Source: Eudorina sp. 2006-703-Eu-15 (taxonomy: Eukaryota; Chlorophyta; Chlorophyceae; Chlamydomonadales; Volvocaceae). From it: a DNA stretch of 64,000 nt. How positions within the stretch are numbered: position 1 is the first letter of the stretch; each line of letters opens with the position of its first letter. Position numbers and translations under genes: made by a program. The notes below the pieces were generated by a model. That model saw only the letters and a program-made list of their open reading frames with translations. It did not search any database and was not told the origin of the DNA. The stretch is from the NCBI GenBank assembly GCA_003117195.1, contig BDSI01000084.1, positions 64,501 to 128,500 on the forward strand. Reading direction: 5' to 3'. This document shows, piece by piece, positions 11,901-23,120 of this stretch.

Positions 11901-14091
11901 AGGGAGGCGGCGTCCGTCTCGGGGTGGCGGGGCTGAGAGAGCCGGGGCTACGGCACGGCGATAGTCACGGCACGTCAATGCAGCATGGCCGACGGAAGCG
12001 AACGGCGAACAACAAGCACGCACCCAACGAGGGTCTCTTCTCTAAACACCCATGCGCGCAACATGGGACACAGCACCGGTCGCGTGCTCCAGGCGCGGGG
12101 GCCTGGATGAGCTCTTGGGGTATTGTGGGTTGGGGTGGCAGCGGCCCTCCCCGGATGAAAGGTGGGGAAGTGCGACCCGGGTTGAAGGGAGGGAGGGTGG
12201 CCGTCGGGCGGCGCGCCGGCTCTGTGGCGGTGAGCCCTGAGACCACGCGCAGCTGGCCCGCGTCCGCGTGTGCAATGTGAGCCGGGTGGTGCCGGGTGGT
12301 GTGTGCCGCGTGATGGGCTGCGCTCTGTCATCCCCGCACAGCCCATCACGCGGCACACAGCTCCGCACAACACGCGTCGCGCCAGGGGCGCCAGGTGGCC
12401 GGGACCGCATGTTCGTGGGCAGGCAAGAGCAGGAGTGCGTGACATGCACGGGGCACAGCTAAGCCCGGCAGTATGTGTATGCGGTGTTTTGCGAGAACAC
12501 CGAAATGGCTGTGTGTGCATGTTTAGTTAGACTCTGAGGACCCGGGACCTGCATCTGAGCGTGTGTAAAAGAAAACCCCTAGCCATCGCCACCGTCGCGT
12601 CCCCCCTAACCCCTTCCCCCCTGCCCCCTGCCGCCCTGGTCACCCTCACCTACCTGTGCAGATCCACCTGCCCCGCCGCCAGTACCGCCACCTGCACCCC
12701 GGTGTTCTTGGAGGCCTTCTCCTCGTGGTGGGTCACGATGGAAACGCGGAAGGGCAGCGCCACCCGGGGGAAGGGAACCAGCGCCTCTAGACAGTCTGCG
12801 GATGGTGCATCAGGTGCGGGTGTGAGGAGAGAGGGAGGGCCAGGCGCTGAGGTCGGGGGCGGCTGCGCGGCGGCGTCAAGAGGAGAGGGGCAGCCGGCGG
12901 TGGCTGCGGCGGCGCACCCAGAGGCACATGCACGGCAGGAAGAGGCGGCGCCCGCGGCGCGGGTGTGCGGGTGGCGGCCGCAAAGTCGCTGGTCAGCGGG
13001 GATGGAAGCGAAAAACAGAATGAAGCCAGTGGCAGTGGACTGGCGCCCAGCACGAACGCAATTGCAGGGGACTGGCATTGCCCAGAATCCTTCGGGACCA
13101 GCGTCCCGGCGTCACCCTCTTAGGTGAAACACCATCAATGCCCCCGTTTCCAGCCCCCACCAGGTCCGTCCCACCCCAGCATGGGATGCTGGGCATCCTG
13201 AGTTAGAGGATTCCAAAGCCCCAAAATTCCGAACAACGGCACGTCGGCATCCCCTTTCAGGTGGCACCCCACATCGGCATCCCCTTTCAGGTGGCACCCC
13301 ACATCGGCATCCCCTTTCAGGTGGCACCCCACATCGGCATCCCCTTTCAGGTGGCACCCCACATCGGCATCCCCTTTCAGGTGGCACCCCACATCGGCAT
13401 CCCCTTTCAGGTGGCACCCCACATCGGCGCCCCACCGTAGCAGTAGTGGGCTCGCCTGCGGCCGCTGGAGGTCGCGACAGACGCGGGCGGGGGGCGGTGG
13501 GCGCGGGGGCGGGCACGCCAGGGGGGAAGGGAGTGACGTCACGGGGGACAAGGGCGAGGGAGGCAAGGGCGTGCCGGGGGTGACCGACGGTGTGCCTGCG
13601 CGACGTGGAGATCAGCCAACGGCGGGGATGTGGGGTTCAAGGTTTTTAATAAAGAGTAGGGCACCTCGGCGTGGAGGTCCAGGTGGGGCCTGGCCAGCTG
13701 GATTGCCTTGGCCCAGCGTGTGTTTCGTTTCCGTAAGAATGTGGTGCCGCAGTCGGGACGCCATATCGGTGCGCGGAAAGGTCCAGCGCCCTGGAAGGAC
13801 CCGTTGCCAAGCGGCCCCGCCGGACGCCCTCCACACATTCCAGATTGGGAAGAACTGGTGTCGCAGCGCAGAGCAACACAGCGTGGCGCTGGGGGCAGGT
13901 ACCCCACGCAAGGTGTGGGGGGTGGCGGGTTGGGGAGCGTTAAAGGCGTACCACTTGGGGCACTTGATTCGCTCCTTGTTGCTGTACAGGGTGTCGAGTG
14001 GCGCCAGCTGGAGGCCGCTATGAAGCTCCGGCAGCTCCCAGTCGGGACGCCGTGCCGCTAGTTTAGGGAGGAGGGGGTGCGGGTCGGTCAT
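8994..14091 (-). CDS. DTW-domain protein, DTWD1-like tRNA-uridine aminocarboxypropyltransferase
   Basis: The family transfers 3-amino-3-carboxypropyl from S-adenosylmethionine to tRNA uridine (acp3U). Six exons join in frame: 14091-13952, 13464-13436, 12795-12654, 11784-11656, 11085-10917, 9848-8994 (1464 nt, 487 aa). All introns have GT donors and AG acceptors and the phases agree. A zinc-ribbon-like set of Cys44, Cys47, Cys55 and Cys58 (KCPKC then YCYDC) is followed by LPFRVSIVTHHEEKASKNTG, matching the family's lysine/asparagine-threonine region. Then come VLFPSDNALDIEQLEPDSID, IIDSRW at residues 142-147, FWRFHTRG, TVEALYF and PHAFDNLLWYFVYQHQLVQE. The Trp147 codon is split by an intron. 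The usual D-x-T-W Thr is Arg here. The final 230 residues are a Gln/Ala/Gly-rich tail absent from typical members. Family assignment is strong from motif order; catalytic competence is inferred. Confidence 0.9.
9914..9977. repeat. ATTCCG hexamer microsatellite
   Basis: About ten ATTCCG-type units with a few GTTACC variants, inside the roughly 1.07-kb last intron of the DTW-domain gene (9849-10916). The rest of that intron shows no coding signature. Confidence 0.85.
12300..12359. repeat. Short perfect hairpin in a DTW-gene intron
   Basis: Arms 12300-12320 and 12339-12359 are 21-bp perfect inverted complements (arm begins TGTGTGCCGCGTGATGGGCT) around an 18-nt loop. It lies in the intron between exons 3 and 4. 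It may be a small MITE remnant or an RNA hairpin. Confidence 0.6.
13245..13428. repeat. 30-bp minisatellite, six near-identical units
   Basis: The unit begins CGGCATCCCCTTTCAGGTGG and repeats six times in direct orientation with no visible divergence. It lies in the DTW-domain gene, immediately beside the 29-nt micro-exon at 13436-13464. Because the unit length is a multiple of three, it leaves all frames open and creates spurious peptide repeats; I do not think it is translated. Confidence 0.9.
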
Positions 14092-14667
14092 GGCCTGGTG
14101 CTACTGCGCGCCTCGACGCCGCCGGCTGCGCGCGTTGTCTCGTGACGTCGCTTGAATATGTGGAGGAACGTTATCTGCTGCGGCCTGCAGCTTTAATCTC
14201 GGAACTATTTTTATGATGGGTTTGTACCAAAGGCGGCGTTTTCGGTCATCGTAGCCCCCGTTCCGAAAAACACACCAGCAAGAATTTTGAAGGCGATTAC
14301 CCTAGTCTCATGTACGCAGCAGGCTACAAAGTTTTAATGTGTACTACAGCGTCCAGGCCATAGACAACCGCAACGTGCAGGCATCTTGGGGATCCGGACG
14401 AGGTACGGCGGTGGCCCGGTCGTCTCACTCTCTTTCCTTTGCTCTCAATCCTTACGCAAATTTCGTGGATTGGACGCACTTATTGCGTTGGTAGGCGATG
14501 AGCTTCGTCGCTCGGTTTGTGCAGCTAACCTGAACCATGGCTGTATACGTACCGGTGACCTGACGCGGCGGTGCCGCCTTCTCCAGCCATGCATGCAATT
14601 CTAGCAGCTTAAGTCGTGATAGGCTGTAGGCATTGCGTATTGGGGGGTTCTACCTCATACCGTTACC
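14092..14667. promoter_or_regulatory. Shared divergent promoter interval
   Basis: 576 bp separate the start codons of the minus-strand DTW-domain gene (14091) and the plus-strand PQ-loop gene (14668). Both 5' UTRs and promoters must lie here unless there are upstream non-coding exons. I found no clear TATA box. Confidence 0.5.
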
Positions 14668-17021
14668 ATGCTGACGTTCGACGGCTGCGAACCGGGTGCC
14701 AATCCATGGGTGGAAAAGTATTTCCACGACTGTGTGATGGATTTGAGGGATGGCATCGGTTTCACCCTGGGTCTGTGTAGCATCTTCGTTTGGCTGACGG
14801 CGCAAATGCCGCAGTTCATCAGCAACATGAAGAACCAAAGTTCCGAGGCGCTTTCGATATGGTTTCTGGTGGAATGGTTCGCCGGTGACACGCTCAACCT
14901 GTTGGGTTGCCTCATTCAAGGCCAACAGCTACCAACCACCACCATCCTCGCAGCTTACTTCGTGCTCATGGACGTCATCATGCTGATCCAATACATTTAT
15001 TACGGCGCTCTTCAAAGTCGTCGCAAGCGGCTTCGCGCCAGGACGCTGAGTCGGAGGCGCCAGGCCAGCTTGCAACGGCAGGCCACCCTGCAGCGGCAGG
15101 CCACCCTGCAGCGGCAGGCCACCCTGCAGCACCACAACCGGGACGATTGCGACCAGCACGCCGTGCCGCTGCTGCAAGACCCCGTACCCATCGCTTACCC
15201 TAGCGAAACATCCTCCTTTGTCGACAGCTCCGCCTATCCCACGCCGCGGGTGGGTGACTCTTTCCCAGCCTCCCACTCCGAAACTCCTCCGAACGCGGGC
15301 CGGTCAAACGTCCGGACGCTCACTGCGGCGGCGGCCGCGGGGGTCTCGCTGGTGTGCGTGGCGGCCCTCACACTGCGCACCGGCTCGGAGCGAGCCGTCC
15401 CAGGCCGGCACCTCCTGGCCTTTCCAGAGCACGGGCTGGGCGGCGACAGCGGCGGCGACGCCGGCCACTTTGCCACCGGGGGGATCAGCATCAGCGGCGT
15501 CAGCATCGGCACCGTCCGTCTCGGGATGGCCGCTGCCGGCGCGGGGCTGTCGACGGTGGGTCGCCACCTGGCGGAAGCGCTGTACCCGGCCGCCTTGTAC
15601 GGCGGCGCCGTACACCGCGACGGTAGTCACGGCGACTATAGCGGCGGTGGCGGCGGCAGTGGTGACGCGGACGACGGCTCTAGCCACTGCCGTTTCCTCA
15701 ACTGCGATGCGGCGCTGGTGGCGGGCACCGCCATGGGTTACCTCTCCACGTGCTTCTATCTGGCGTCGCGGATCAGCCAGATCCGAAAGAACATAGCCAG
15801 GAAGTCCACGGAGGGGCTGTCGCCGGTCATGTTCCTGCTGACCATCAGGTGAGGGAGGAGGGCGCATGTTGGCGCTGCGGCCGGGCCGGCCGCGCCGCAG
15901 AGTGGCTGGTGGGGTGAGCGTAAGCCCACTAAGGGGGGTCTGGGCCCTGGAGGTGTTGAAAGCAAGGGGCGGGTGGGCGCTGGGCGGGGAGCGGACCGGA
16001 GGTCTCTGACGACCCGAGCGGCGGCGGACGGCTCCAGGGTCCAGGGATGCTGCTGTGGCGACATTATCGTCGGATCGCACCGAGGGAGGGAAGGAGGGAG
16101 GGTTCTTCCTGAAACTACATTCGGCGACAGGGGTGTGGTGTGGGGCAGTCGGTTTTTGGGCGGGTTGGGCGGGTGTGTGAACCCAAGATCGGGAGGATGC
16201 CTCCTGTCGCTTCCTATCGCGGTCGTCCGGCAGGAAACGGCGACAGGAGGCACCTCCTGAACGGCAGGCGCTTCTCGCCCCATATGCATCCTCGAGCAGC
16301 GAGGCCGTGCGAGGGTCACGTGGGGAGGGCCCCCGGGTCCTCTCACCCAGCCGTGAGAACGGGCGGACGGGTGCAGCCCACCTGAAGTGAAAGCGGCGCG
16401 CACAGGGATTTTCCTAGACCTCCACCTCGCCCTGCAGCCTGCCTGGTATACATGCAGCACGCGACGACGACGGCGCGTGTCGCACCACAGCTTTTGCTCT
16501 AGAGTCCCGCATTGCTCCTGTCCCCCCTTAGCCCCTCGACATCACCCCAGTCTCTTAAGCTTGAAAAGCCAGTGGCCAATTCGCCATTTATTTCTCTCGT
16601 CAACGGGCTGCGTCCCCGCACGCCCGCCTGCGCGCCGCCGCATACATCCTGACGCCACTGCCCGCCGCGTCCCGTCCCGCCTCCTCCTCCTCTCCCCTCC
16701 CCCATGGCCCCGCGGCCCCGCGGTCGCAGCGCCAATATGTGCACCGGCGTCAGCATCGTGCTGCGGCTCCGCACCCTGGAGCAGCTGAAGGAGCAGCTGC
16801 CCTGGATGTGCGGAACCTTCGGCACCATTGCGCTTGACGTGACGCTCTTCATCCAGGCCGTGACCCTGGGACGTGAGGACGACAAGGCCGGCGGCGGGCA
16901 CGGCCACCACCATCACCATCATCACCACCACCACCACCATCACCAGGGTCACGACCTGGGCGACCATGCTGGCCACGCGCCGGGAGGGGCGGCGGAGGGG
17001 GACTGCAGGTGCGAGGGCAGC

Positions 17022-17068
<47 letters not shown>

Positions 17069-17189
17069 GAAGCTGGCGGACCTGGAGGCGCCGCTGCTGG
17101 GACCGGTGCTGGAGGTGGACGTCGAGGCCGCCGCGGCGGCGCCGACGCTGGCGGGAGCCGGTTGTGACGCGGGTGTACGGCAAACCTAG
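14668..17189 (+). CDS. PQ-loop repeat membrane protein (PQLC2/YPQ-like amino-acid transporter family)
   Basis: Two exons, 14668-15848 and 16730-17189, join in phase across a GTGAGG donor and a GGTCGCAG acceptor to give 546 aa. About seven hydrophobic segments are visible. The first PQ-loop reads TAQMPQFISNMKNQSSEALS (Pro48-Gln49). The second reads RISQIRKNIARKSTEGLS, with Ser370 in place of the usual Pro. The two halves are separated by a roughly 200-residue loop with tandem RQATLQ units and an alanine-rich hydrophobic segment. The last helices, LLTISANMCTGVSIVLRL and LPWMCGTFGTIALDVTLFIQ, fit the family's C-terminal bundle. The tail carries 13 consecutive His and about 15 consecutive Gly. 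Members sit in lysosomal or vacuolar membranes and export cationic amino acids; that role is inferred, the fold assignment is strong. Confidence 0.88.
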
Positions 17190-17201
17190 CGGCCGGCTGA
17201 A

Positions 17202-17245
<44 letters not shown>

Positions 17246-17630
17246 CGCGATGGAGCCGGGGTCGGCGCCGCCTACCTGGCAGTCCGCCGGGAAACGTCGC
17301 CTGTTCGTCTTGGAAAGTGCAGCATATTGCGCGCGTGCGTTTGGCTTTTCGAATGAAACCAACGGCATGTGAGTCAGGAAACAGACGCTCAGACGACCCG
17401 TGTATGCGTACGTGCGCCTCGTGTGCTTCCGAGGCCGGGCTGGATTGGCGCGGGCGCTCTGTGCGGCGGCGGCGGCGGCGGCGGCGGGTTGATTGGCGGT
17501 CAGCCCCCGTGGTCGGTCAGCCCATAGCGCCGCTCCCTCGGGGTAGGTAGTCTGGCAGCGCGCCCCAGCAGTCTGCTGAGCGCAGGAGATCCTTCCTTCG
17601 CACACATACATGCGTGCGTGCGGCGTCCCA

Positions 17631-17664
17631 TGACGTGACGTGACGTGACGTGACGTGACGTGAG
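17631..17664. repeat. TGACG pentamer tandem repeat
   Basis: Six to seven consecutive TGACG units. TGACGT is also a bZIP-type binding core, but tandem repetition alone does not show a regulatory role. Confidence 0.8.
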
Positions 17665-18193
17665 GAGTAAGGTGGAGTGATGAGGTGCCGGCCAAGACGT
17701 CTCCACGGCACCCGCCCGCGGCACCACGCGCGCGCGCGACGGGTACGTACGTACGGCGGGCGATCGCGGCTGGCCACGCCAGGCTGCACGGGGATACGCA
17801 GCGAGGGTGCAGCACGCGAGTGGGAATGCCATCACCATGAGACGTCGCCCCGCGGGTCGACCGCGCGCGTCTAGTTGAGCGGCCAGGGCGGTGATTGCAT
17901 GGGTGCGTGCGCTCCCCCGTGGGAACGGTTTTCAGCGGAGCGCGTGCGGGCGCAGGCCGGCGGCGTCGTTGTCCACCCGCCGCGGACGGAGGGCTGCGCG
18001 GAGGGAGCGAGGGAGGGCTGTCCCGCACGGGGGTTTCGTGGTGGTGTAGGTTGTGTCTGGCGACCCTAGTGGGGTGGTCTAGCACACCATCGGAGCGCGC
18101 TTCGTAGAGCAGCCGCCGCCGCCGCCGCCGGGCGTTTTCGAGCCCCGAAGCGAGGGGTCGGTGGGGCGCGGTAATGAGGAGGACGGAGGAGGC

Positions 18194-18200
18194 TATATAA
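18194..18200 (+). promoter_or_regulatory. TATA-box-like sequence with no recognised downstream gene
   Basis: GGCTATATAAACCC is a textbook TATA match in otherwise GC-rich DNA. No coding frame with family signatures follows within 1 kb, so it may serve a non-coding transcript or be a chance match. Confidence 0.3.
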
Positions 18201-19823
18201 ACCCTCCAGGACCCCGTGCAGCGGTGCGACAGAGCGGACCGTCTGTTAGGCGCGTAGGTTACAGGTTACAAATTTAGGCGCTTAGGTTGCAGGGTTAGGC
18301 GCCAAGGTAGAAGGCGGCGTCCAAGCGAGTCGTGCGGTCGGTGGCGGTGCGCGGCGGCTTGGGGCAGGCTCCATGACCCATGGGACGGGAGGGGGCTCGG
18401 CACGAGGGTGGTATTGGCCTCCCTGGACGATGTGCGGGGCCTGGCCGCCCGTCCGTATGTCTGTCGGGATGATGGTCTGACGCGACGAGGAACTGGGGGT
18501 GGGGGTGGGGGTACGTGGGGTGGGGGTGGGGGTGGGCGTGGGGGTACGTGGGTGGAGGCGTGGAGCGCCAGCCAGTACGCGATGTCAGTCGGGTCCAGAA
18601 GCGAGCGCACTTGCTCGCCTAGCTGTTGGCGACCGACCTGTACGGGCTGCGCACGCACGCGCGTCGCTCGATAACCTTGACCCCAGGTGGTGAGCCCCAC
18701 ATACAGCGCGGGCGCTGGCTGGATGCGGGGTGCTGGGTGCTGGATGCGGGTGTGACGGGCGACGGGTGACGACGAGTGAGCTCGCTGGTGGCTGCAACGA
18801 GGTCCGTCCTCCCACGCAGTCCGTCGGCTGTGCTGCCACCACGCAACGCACGCACCGCCTCTATCTGCGCTTCTCTTTCTGCAATCCATCGATCCACTTA
18901 CCCCGCCGGAGAGCCGTAGCGTGGTGAGGAGACCCCCCTCGGGCCCCCAAAGTAGTACCGGCGGTCGCCGGGTGGTCGGGCGCCGTGACGTGGAGCCACC
19001 TCCGTCGCTGCTGCTGCAGCAGCCCGACTAGATAGGCCACAGGCGGAAGGTGTGGTCCTGCGGGAGGTGGTGACGGCAGGGGGCGACGTTCGGTGTGATG
19101 GCTCTAGGTGGGGTTCACCAGCAGGTGTATCAGCAGAGTCGGGAGCGAGGGGCGCATGGCTGGCTGGGCCCAGGCGAATCTTTCCTGCTGGGCGACCGCT
19201 ACGTAGCTTGCGACGGAGTGCGTTTAATTGGTATGTGTGAGGCGAGACAGCCGCGCCGTGTACATGTATGGCGTATTTGCGGCGCGAGGGAGGATGCGGC
19301 GGTGTAAAGCACGTCACACGCATGTTGGTTTACACGCACCTCGCTAGCTATGCACACCTACCATTGGCCGCGGGATGCCATCTAGCTGCGGAGAGGAAAG
19401 CAGGCCGCCAAGGCATGTCGCGCGGGGCGGGGTAACTTTGGGTTGACGTTGGATGTATGGGTCACGACGAGGGGTTTACCTGGCGAGACCCACGCACGGC
19501 CACAATGGTTCGGAGGCAGCAGGTCATCAGCGCGCTGTAGCCACACGTGGTTACTGGCGCCCGGGTGCAGCACGCCGGGCGCGAGGGGGCGGGCGGCGCA
19601 TGCAGCAGCAGCAGTGTGGGAGAGGTGAGAAGAGGTGAGAAGTTCGTGTGGCGACGGGGGCCTGCTGGAACTTGCCGGAACGACCCAGGGGTAAGATGGC
19701 ATCTAATCCTCACGCAAGTCTCCAATGAGCCATGATGAAGGTGATCTGCTGCGCTGCGTGCGGCGGGCGGCGGCTTTGTGTCACGCACTGCTACTGCTGC
19801 TGGGTGCATACGCCCGTGTTGTT

Positions 19824-19898
19824 CCTACCTACCTACCTACCTACCTACCTACCTACCTACCTACCTACCTACCTACCTACCTACCTACCTACCTACCT
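19824..19898. repeat. ACCT/CTAC tetranucleotide microsatellite
   Basis: About 18 uninterrupted CTAC units. Confidence 0.95.
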
Positions 19899-20159
19899 GA
19901 ATAATGGAGTGTCCGTCTTGGTCCGTCCTTACTTCCAGGTATATAGATAGGGACTTTGATTGGGAAGGAATGAATGCAACTGCTGCATGCAGTGGCACAT
20001 GTACATGCATATGTATGTGTGGAACCCCCAAAAGATCGATACATATATATGTTTGACCGACCACTACTCGCTCCGCCGTCCTGCCGCCTTATTCAGCAGT
20101 TCAGCCACTACTACTGCTGTCCCATTATCTACATGTATGCATCACGCACATATAAACAG

Positions 20160-20470
20160 CAGGATGGTGATGGGCCCTGGCCCCCACCCGGGTGTTGTGA
20201 CCCGCCTGAACGAAAAGCGCTAGCTTGCAAGCTGATGCGACCGACATGCATCACGCACTCCAGCACCGCTGCACCGCCGGCGGGTGCCCCCACTGCACGG
20301 GCCTGAGGTAATAACAACGAAAATATATAGAGCTCGCTCGGGGGAATAAATGAACCCTAGTAACCCCAGATAACCTGCTGCTGCCTTGTGTCATCATCAT
20401 CAGCAGCTTGTGTCCTCAGTAGTGTCGTCGTCCATCCTCGTCCATCCGTCCACCCTCGGCCACCCGCCGC
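20160..20470. repeat. Dispersed repeat, diverged copy related to 35110-35330
   Basis: Shared ordered blocks with 35110-35330 in the same orientation include GGCCCCCA-CCGGGTG, AGCTCGCTCGGGGGAATAAATGA-type sequence, CCCTAGTA, TAACCTGC and GTGTCCTCAG. The order is conserved and the spacing is similar. No termini were recognised. Confidence 0.5.
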
Positions 20471-20629
20471 GTAAGAAGGCTTCTGTACGACGACCACCTT
20501 CTTCTGGAACGGGGCCCCCAGCCACATAGGGATAATATCGTAGTACTGTCACAGCAGCAGGCTACCGTAAGAGTACAATCGACAAATCATGTGCCTAGCG
20601 GACTATGGGGATGTGCGAGCAGCAGATAG

Positions 20630-20737
20630 TGTAAAACCGTACGGCATAGCGTACACAGTATAAGTAAATATCAAAGAGACCCGCATAACATCTCGAGTAG
20701 CCTTTGTCACCAAACGCTACATTGGTATCGAGACCAA
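20630..20737 (+). mobile_element. LTR with adjacent primer-binding site, truncated relative of the TRIM at 55689-56148
   Basis: 20630-20721 is a 92-bp LTR (TGTAAAACC to GCTACA) matching the LTRs at 55689-55780 and 56057-56148, in the opposite orientation. It is followed directly by TTGGTATCGAGACCA, the same primer-binding site, after which similarity stops. It could be the 5' end of a longer relative or a truncated copy; I see no second LTR nearby. Confidence 0.75.
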
Positions 20738-20959
20738 TGAATGTCCGGGCAAGGAATGTCCGGGCCGGAAACGGTGGCGGCACGTTTTTCTGGGTCAAAT
20801 GCCCTCACCGCCGCTGTCACGCACATTACTCCGCGCCATCATTATTATTACTAGCTCAATTGGGAGAGCCCAAAAAATTCTAATTTAAGAGACATGAGAG
20901 ATTCCAGCGAGGGATGATTTAGTCGGGGTGCATAGGGGTGCATGCGGTACGTACAGCAG

Positions 20960-20962
<3 letters not shown>

Positions 20963-21048
<86 letters not shown>
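20963..21048. repeat. AT dinucleotide microsatellite
   Basis: More than 40 uninterrupted AT units. Confidence 0.97.
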
Positions 21049-21051
<3 letters not shown>

Positions 21052-21765
21052 GGTTCAAATCCTGAATGCCACCAGGGTCTCAATTATATATGATGGTGCG
21101 GGCAGTAGGTGGAATAATGTGGGTACGTAGCTGCCTTGCTTAGAGCTGTCGGTGAAGAGAATTGGACCGGGTTGTCGGGTCCCAGGTGTTCGTTGGGTCG
21201 GGTTCTAGCAGCCAGCGAGCCAGGGGTACGGTCGGTTTGGTCGGGTCCGAACAGTCGGTGTATCAGGATTGAGCCAAAGCGGCGGCTGGAGGCTTCCATG
21301 TTCACGGAGCTCCACGGCTCGAGCCTGTCGAAAAAGATAAAAACGTCGTCGTTATTTTGCTATTTGCAACTACTCCACACTACTAAGATTGCACAAGAGC
21401 GATAGAGTGTCGGCAAGTGGCTGGTACGGAGAGGCCCATCAGCGTATTAGAATTCAGCTCCGACGTGCTGTATTGTATGTGGTCCCGGCAGCTTATTATA
21501 GGGCGAGGGGAGAGGGCGGGGGAAAACGTGCGTTTTTTTACGGACTCGTGCAGGCCCTCGCTCTGTCTTACAATAATCAATTGGCAAATCACGAAGATAT
21601 GGCCTTAAATACTTATTTTGCGCAACCACTTGCAGTCAGTCTCGTAATAGTTTATTTGTGCAACGAAACCATACATGGAGCACTCTGGGAAAAGGGGGGC
21701 GGGGTCGGAAGGGGGCGGGGAGTTTCCCGAAACTAAACCGTGAAATAAATGGGCGGGGTGATTTT

Positions 21766-23120
21766 ACGGAGACGGCCTTGCCGTAAAGCGCGACATGGGC
21801 ACGGAGACATTTACGGACTGAGATTACGGAGAGACATTACGATTGAGGACCCGCAACCCATGCATATTACGGGGACCCGCACCCCACATTACGCACGGGG
21901 ACCCGCACCCCATATTACGGGGACCCAAACCCCACAGTACGGGGCCCCAGGCCGCATATTATCGGGAAACAAACCACACTTACGTTTACGGAATCCCCGA
22001 CCATGTTACCAGGCCCAAACGGGCCGCCAGTCCCAGTCCTCAGCCAGTGGAGGAAGGAAATGGCCCCAGAAGTGGGCTCGGTGCGCGCACCGAAAAATGA
22101 CGCGGTTTCTGGGCTCGGTGCGCGCACCGATCCGTGCGCGCACCGAGCCCAGTTTCACGGATGTGTGCCGTGCCCGCGCTAGTCTCCAAAAATCAATAAA
22201 TGTAATATTGGCCATAAGATAGACGATTTCCGCAGAGTTGCCCTGAGCTACTGTTCGATGCTGGACATGTTGGCTGTTGGAAACTCCCTTTTGCAACAAT
22301 CTGTGTAATGAGATCCAATTTTCAGCACTGCCTTGAATAAAAAGATTTGGAGAGACCGGGCTGTTGCGTTGGAGAAAACTGGAACGAAAGTAGTCAACGC
22401 AGTCTTCTCTCTCCATACGTCCAGCCAGGAAACTCCTATTAAATGAATATCGCTGTTATAGTGCACAACATTCACAGGCGTTAAGGCATTCCAGACCCGT
22501 CCAAGTAAGGAAACGTTCTCGTTCAGGTCGACATGAGCTGAGCGTGAACCGACATATGCGTCCTTTTAAGTAGTATAGGTTTATTGATTATTTTTAGAAA
22601 TTTAGTAAACTGATTCACGCATGCTTGCTTAGCGGTTGTGGAGAGAAGAAAACATTGTCCATCAGCTGGTACTGACGTATTTTGCTGGAGTAAATCACGA
22701 ACAGTGCTGTCCTACGTATATTCGGATACAATGGATGCAGTCGTCTCTGTTGGAATTTCTGACAGGCTCGGTGCGCGGCTGCGCGCACGGATCGGTGCGC
22801 GCACCGAGCCGTACTTGGCGGCCGCCTGCCCAGCGGTCGTTTCCCTCCCAGCAACATCTGCCGGGAGGATCCTGATCGTACATTATTAATGCAAATAACA
22901 ATTCTATGAATCATCGAGACAAGTGCGGAGATGAGGCAGATCCGTGAAACTGGGCTCGGTGCGCGCACGGATCCGTGCGCGCACCGAGCCCAGAAACCGC
23001 GTCATTTTTCGGTGCGCGCACCGAGCCCACTTCTGAGGCCGTTTCCTTACTGGCCAGTGAGGATAGTGAGGAAGGTAGTGAGAACCACCAGCTCGGTCTT
23101 TCCATCAGAAAGCCAATGGA
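21766..23120. mobile_element. TTACGG-rich repeat copy interrupted by a nested inverted-repeat element
   Basis: The outer sequence (about 21766-22050 and 23062-23120) matches, in inverted orientation, the stretch 48300-48645, which lacks the central kilobase. The left part has repeated TTACGG-GGACCC motifs; the right part reads GTGAGAACCACCAGCTCG and CTTTCCATCAGAA. The pair therefore shows a filled and an empty site for the nested element. No coding function recognised in the outer part. Confidence 0.65.
22053..23062. mobile_element. Nested element with roughly 105-bp hairpin-forming terminal inverted repeats
   Basis: The ends are near-perfect inverted complements beginning AAGGAAATGGCC / AAGGAAACGGCC and containing CAGAAGTGGGCTCGGTGCG. 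Each end is itself a palindrome (GGGCTCGGTGCGCGCACCGA and its complement, about 22110-22155 and 22955-22995). A further partial palindrome lies at 22766-22812. Flanking CCAGTGGAGG and CCAGTGAGG may be a degraded 9-10-bp target duplication. Minus-strand frames at 22006-22475 (for example RSLQIFLFKAVLKIGSHYTD) look partly protein-like but I recognise no transposase. Confidence 0.7.

Larger units (their letters stand above)
17190..20629. other. Intergenic stretch after the PQ-loop gene
   Basis: No convincing gene. It holds CGG-repeat runs at about 17198-17245 and 18114-18131, a TGACG pentamer run, a G-rich tract (about 18494-18552, repeated GGGGGTG) that could form G-quadruplexes, a TATA-like site and an ACCT microsatellite. 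The 3' UTR of the PQ-loop gene lies in the left part; the nearest plus-strand TGTAA I noticed is at about 19303, which is distant. Confidence 0.5.

Noticed and set aside
13112..13566. Peptide repeats (DVGCHLKGDA or RCGVPPERGC) over the 30-bp minisatellite.
   Set aside because: The unit length is a multiple of three, so every frame stays open; the DTW-gene splice phases place the array in an intron.
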